Positions 61,340-64,000 of a stretch of DNA of 64,000 bases are shown here, piece after piece; the stretch's first letter is position 1, and each line of letters begins with the position of its first letter. Origin of the DNA: Acrocarpospora phusangensis. GTDB taxonomy: Bacteria > Actinomycetota > Actinomycetes > Streptosporangiales > Streptosporangiaceae. The stretch covers positions 115,025-179,024 of the forward strand of contig NZ_BOOA01000009.1 of the NCBI RefSeq assembly GCF_016862995.1. Direction: 5' to 3'. The translations under genes and the position numbers were made by a program. Under the pieces are notes generated by a model, which saw only the letters and a list, made by a program, of their open reading frames with translations, did not search any database and was not told where the DNA came from.

Positions 61340-62542
61340 GTGGCACAGGATGACGACCCGACGCGGGTGGTTCGGCGGCCGGATTCTCGGGCCGCTGGTC
61401 AGCCCGCGTATCCGATACCGCAGGCGCCTCCGGCGCCGCCCACGATGGTGGACAACGAGGTCAGATCCGCGCCGACCACTCCGCGCGGGCGCTCCAAGGT
61501 GTACGGCAAGGTGCGCTCCGGCGGCAGCCCGGTCCGGCCGCTGCCCGGCTCGGGCTTCTCGCCGGACGAGCCCAAGGCGCCACGGAAGCCGCGGCGGATC
61601 GGGCGGAAGATCCTCATCGGTCTGGCCGTCTTCCTCGTGCTGCTCCTCGTCGCGGGCGTGGCCGGATATTTCTGGATCAGCTCAAAGATGAGCAACGTCG
61701 AGGCGTTCACCGACTACGACGGCCGCCCCGCGGCCACGCCCGGCCAGGACTGGCTGCTGGTCGGCTCCGACAGCCGGGCCGGCCTGTCCGCCGCCCAGCG
61801 CAGGAAGCTCGCCACCGGCAAGGCCGTCGGCAAGCGCACCGACACCATGATGCTGCTGCACATCCCGGAGGGCGACGGCCGCCCCACCCTGGTCAGCCTC
61901 CCCCGGGACAGCTACCTCCCGATCAACGGCCACGGCAGCGACAAGCTCAACGCCGCGTACGCCTTCGGCGGCCCCAAACTCCTCACCCGAACCGTCGAAG
62001 AGGTCACCGGCATCCGCGTCGACCACTACATGGAGATCGGGTTCGGGGGCTTCGTCGGCATCGTGGACGCGATCGGCGGCGTGGAGATCTGCGTCAAGCA
62101 GGACATCCAGGACGACAAGGCCGGCATCGACCTGAAGAAGGGCTGCCAGATCATGGACGGCGGCACCGCCCTCGGGTTCGTCCGCACCCGGAAGACGGGA
62201 GCCATCCCGGACTTCGACCGTACCGAGCGGCAGCGCCAGTTCTTCTCCGCCGTGGTGAAGAAGGCGGCCAGTCCCGGCACCCTGCTCAACCCGTTCTCGT
62301 CCGTCCCGCTGGCCCTCAGCGCCGCCGAGTCCGTCGCGGTCTCGCCCGGTACGGGGATCTTCGACCTGCTCTCGCTGGGTCTGGCCATGAAGGGCAACCC
62401 GGTGACCACGGCGGTCCCGGTCGGCTCGCTGCCCACCATCAACGGCCAGGCCGTCGTCAAGTGGGACAACACCAAGGCCAACAAGCTCTTCGAAGCCCTC
62501 GAACAGGACAAGCCCGTCCCCAAGGACGTCATCACGAAATAG
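61340..62542 (+). CDS. LCP-family (LytR-CpsA-Psr) glycopolymer transferase
   Basis: A 400-residue membrane-anchored protein: a long basic/Pro-rich cytoplasmic N-terminus (1-88), one helix (KILIGLAVFLVLLLVAGVAG) and the LCP domain with LLVGSDSRAG, KRTDTMMLLHIP, LVSLPRDSYLPING and GFVRTRKTG. LCP enzymes attach teichoic-acid-like or arabinogalactan polymers to peptidoglycan. The start is a GTG. Confidence 0.92.
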   Translation: MAQDDDPTRVVRRPDSRAAGQPAYPIPQAPPAPPTMVDNEVRSAPTTPRGRSKVYGKVRSGGSPVRPLPGSGFSPDEPKAPRKPRRIGRKILIGLAVFLVLLLVAGVAGYFWISSKMSNVEAFTDYDGRPAATPGQDWLLVGSDSRAGLSAAQRRKLATGKAVGKRTDTMMLLHIPEGDGRPTLVSLPRDSYLPINGHGSDKLNAAYAFGGPKLLTRTVEEVTGIRVDHYMEIGFGGFVGIVDAIGGVEICVKQDIQDDKAGIDLKKGCQIMDGGTALGFVRTRKTGAIPDFDRTERQRQFFSAVVKKAASPGTLLNPFSSVPLALSAAESVAVSPGTGIFDLLSLGLAMKGNPVTTAVPVGSLPTINGQAVVKWDNTKANKLFEALEQDKPVPKDVITK

Positions 62543-62551
62543 CGGCTTAAA

Positions 62552-62581
62552 AGACCGCCGTGGCCTCCACCACGGCGGTCT
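62552..62581 (+). terminator. Hairpin after the LCP gene
   Basis: A perfect 12-bp stem (AGACCGCCGTGG with its complement) and a 6-base loop, nine bases after the stop. Confidence 0.8.
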
Positions 62582-62586
62582 CCGCG

Positions 62587-62644
62587 TCTCCGGGTTGATC
62601 CGTGTCCGGGTTGATCCGTCTCCGGGTTGATCCGTGTCCGGGTT
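62587..62644. repeat. Tandem 16-bp repeat, 3.6 copies
   Basis: T(C/G)TCCGGGTTGATCCG is repeated without gaps at 62587, 62603, 62619 and (partial) 62635, with C and G alternating at position 2. It lies between the LCP terminator and the opposing GPP34 gene. Confidence 0.9.
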
Positions 62645-62665
62645 AAGCGGCCGTGGTCACGTGGC

Positions 62666-63310
62666 TCAGCTGGCCGCGGTCACCACCACGGCCGCGAGCA
62701 CCACGGACATCACGGCCGCGTTGATCGCCGCGATCGTGACCCGGACCGCCTCGCCGGCCCAGGCGCCCTCCGCGACCTCCTTGATCCGGTTCTTGTCCGC
62801 TCCGGGGAAGGCTTTGCGGGCCACCTTGCACGCATGCATGATCGCGATCAGCAGCCCAATGTGCTCGTCCGGCTCGGCGCCGGACAACACGCTCTGCACC
62901 CGCTGCCGCAGCTCCCGTTCCACGCTGCCGTCCCGCTCCGGATAGCTGGTACGCGCGAAGATCCCGAAGACCTTCCGCTGCTCTTCGGACAGAACGCCAC
63001 GCTCCGCCAGCCGTACAAGCAGGCGCTTGCGTAGTTTGTCGGAGTTGAGCTTGTTCACCCACCACTCGGGCTTGCGCACCTTCGGCTCGCCGGCGATCCG
63101 CGCGAGCACCGCGTCCAGCTCCTCGTCGCCCACCGGCGCCGAATCCACCACGACCAGCTTCTTCTCGGTCACCGTCAGCCGATCGGCCATGGCCAGCTCG
63201 GCCAGCAACGCCCCCGTGAGCGCGATGTCGAGCTCGGCGGTGGTGATCAGCGGCGTGCCCTTGTCGTCGTGATAGGCCAATAACAGGAGGTCCTCGGCGA
63301 TGGCGCTCAT
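62666..63310 (-). CDS. GPP34 family phosphoprotein
   Basis: A 214-residue protein of the Golgi phosphoprotein 3 (GPP34) fold, widespread in actinobacteria. AEDLLLLAYHDDKGTPLITT and IALTGALLAELAMADRLTV open the domain and match the family; the end is a hydrophobic hairpin (AINAAVMSVVLAAVVVTAA). Eukaryotic homologues bind phosphatidylinositol-4-phosphate; the bacterial role is unknown. Confidence 0.9.
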   Translation of the reverse strand: MSAIAEDLLLLAYHDDKGTPLITTAELDIALTGALLAELAMADRLTVTEKKLVVVDSAPVGDEELDAVLARIAGEPKVRKPEWWVNKLNSDKLRKRLLVRLAERGVLSEEQRKVFGIFARTSYPERDGSVERELRQRVQSVLSGAEPDEHIGLLIAIMHACKVARKAFPGADKNRIKEVAEGAWAGEAVRVTIAAINAAVMSVVLAAVVVTAAS

Positions 63311-63427
63311 GCGTCCAACCTACGTCGTAAGACTGTCGTAAGGCGGAACCCGGACTTCGCCAGGCTCTTGACGTGCTCTCCTTACCAGAGACGAGTCGCC
63401 AGAGACGAGCTACGAGAGGGGACCACC

Positions 63428-63973
63428 GTGAAGTCCGTGCTCCGCCACCCCGTGACCTGGATCGTGGCCGCGGCCGGTGTCGCCGTCGCGATGTACCTGT
63501 TCCAGCCCTGGCGGCTGTTCACCACGGTCGAGGTGAACGAGCCCCCGCCGGCGGCAGCCGTCGTCAGCTCAGCCAGCTCAGCCAGCTCAGCCAGCCCAGC
63601 CGGCCCGGAGGCGAGCATCGCGGCGGCTCCGATGGTGCTCGCCACAGGCAGCTTCATCACGCACGAGCACGACACCTCGGGAACCGCGAAGGTGCTCCAG
63701 CTGCCCGACGGGAAGCGCGTGCTGCGGATCGAGAACTTGGAGACCTCCGACGGCCCCGACCTGCGGGTCTGGCTCAGCGACCAGCCGGTACGCGAAGGCG
63801 ACTGGCGGGTCTTCGACGACGGCCGATGGCTGGAGCTCGGCGAGCTGAAGGGCAACAAGGGCAACGCCAACTACATGATCCCGGCCTCCGCCGACCTCGA
63901 CGCCCTGACCAGCGTCACGATCTGGTGCCGCCGCTTCGCCGTCTCCTTCGGCGCCGCCAGCCTGAAAGTGTGA
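63428..63973 (+). CDS. DM13-domain exported protein
   Basis: A 181-residue protein with one N-terminal membrane helix (VTWIVAAAGVAVAMYLF), a Ser/Ala linker with a repeated SSA, and a DM13 domain (about 85-181): GSFITHEHDTSGTAKVLQLP, LRIENLETSDGPDLRVWLSD, GNANYMIP and IWCRRFAVSFGAASL. DM13 domains are predicted redox or electron-transfer modules built around a conserved Cys, here in TIWCRR. The GTG start follows GAGAGGGGA. Confidence 0.85.
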   Translation: MKSVLRHPVTWIVAAAGVAVAMYLFQPWRLFTTVEVNEPPPAAAVVSSASSASSASPAGPEASIAAAPMVLATGSFITHEHDTSGTAKVLQLPDGKRVLRIENLETSDGPDLRVWLSDQPVREGDWRVFDDGRWLELGELKGNKGNANYMIPASADLDALTSVTIWCRRFAVSFGAASLKV

Positions 63974-64000
63974 CCGGCCTGAAAGTGTGACGGGCCTGAA

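Overview
The window is high-GC DNA (about 70%) with dense, mostly ATGA/GTGA-overlapping operons, GTG starts and Tat or lipoprotein exports. The right half has the conserved actinobacterial cell-division block (ppiA-type cyclophilin, rhomboid, crgA, class E sortase, pabA, then pknB-pknA-pbpA-rodA-pstP-fhaB-fhaA and tRNA-Leu), which lies near the replication origin in actinomycetes. Gene content suggests a soil filamentous actinobacterium, probably of the Streptosporangiales; that placement is inference.

Left arm (1-14.4 kb): a broken-off MarR-type regulator faces a DUF4097 protein and a DrrAB-type ABC exporter across an AT-rich intergenic region with CATTGCA repeats. After a tandem-repeat patch come a secreted GH30 glucuronoxylanase with a CBM2, a DUF1801 protein followed by a remnant of a RibD/DHFR-type reductase, and a complete biotin-independent malonate decarboxylase operon (mdcA, a small ORF, mdcB, C, D, E, G, H). 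The first codons of mdcB appear as degenerate tandem copies between mdcA and mdcB. A divergent gene encodes a secreted GH5 glycosidase (discoidin + FN3 + GH5).

Transport and sensing (14.4-28.6 kb): an orphan TAXI-type solute-binding lipoprotein, a TctE/TctD-like two-component pair and a tctCBA tripartite tricarboxylate transporter share one locus, with two 18-bp direct repeats in the divergent promoter. Next are small secreted proteins (one with a 27-His Gly-His tail), a DUF2218/O-methyltransferase fusion, a GNAT acetyltransferase, a NarL-type two-component system, a membrane protein and a DUF72 protein.

Ureide-nitrogen operon (28.7-37.0 kb): a GntR/FCD regulator, a BMP-type ABC importer (ATPase, two permeases, lipoprotein), a catalytically dead isochorismatase-like paralogue, biuret hydrolase (biuH) and allophanate hydrolase (atzF), nearly all translationally coupled. 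The set suggests import and hydrolysis of biuret or a related ureide to ammonia and CO2.

Envelope and signalling (37-47 kb): an orphan histidine kinase, a lipoprotein intradiol dioxygenase, a cupin, a Tat-exported Rieske protein, and a second OmpR-type pair whose probable target is a small secreted protein preceded by PhoB-like repeats. Then come the cyclophilin, rhomboid, CrgA, sortase and PabA genes. Two DnaA-box-like 9-mers lie in the rhomboid/crgA terminator.

Right end (47-64 kb): the Ser/Thr kinase and cell-wall operon, tRNA-Leu(CAG), a 2.4-kb stretch without a convincing gene that carries a 54-bp and a 90-bp tandem repeat, two CNNM/HlyC-type transporters bridged by a small coupled ORF, an LCP-family glycopolymer transferase, a GPP34 protein and a DM13-domain protein. 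The best candidates for undescribed biology are the dead biuret-hydrolase paralogue in the ureide operon, the duplicated mdcB 5' end, the DUF2218 fusion, and a repeat family shared by the 3-kb and 57-58-kb gaps.
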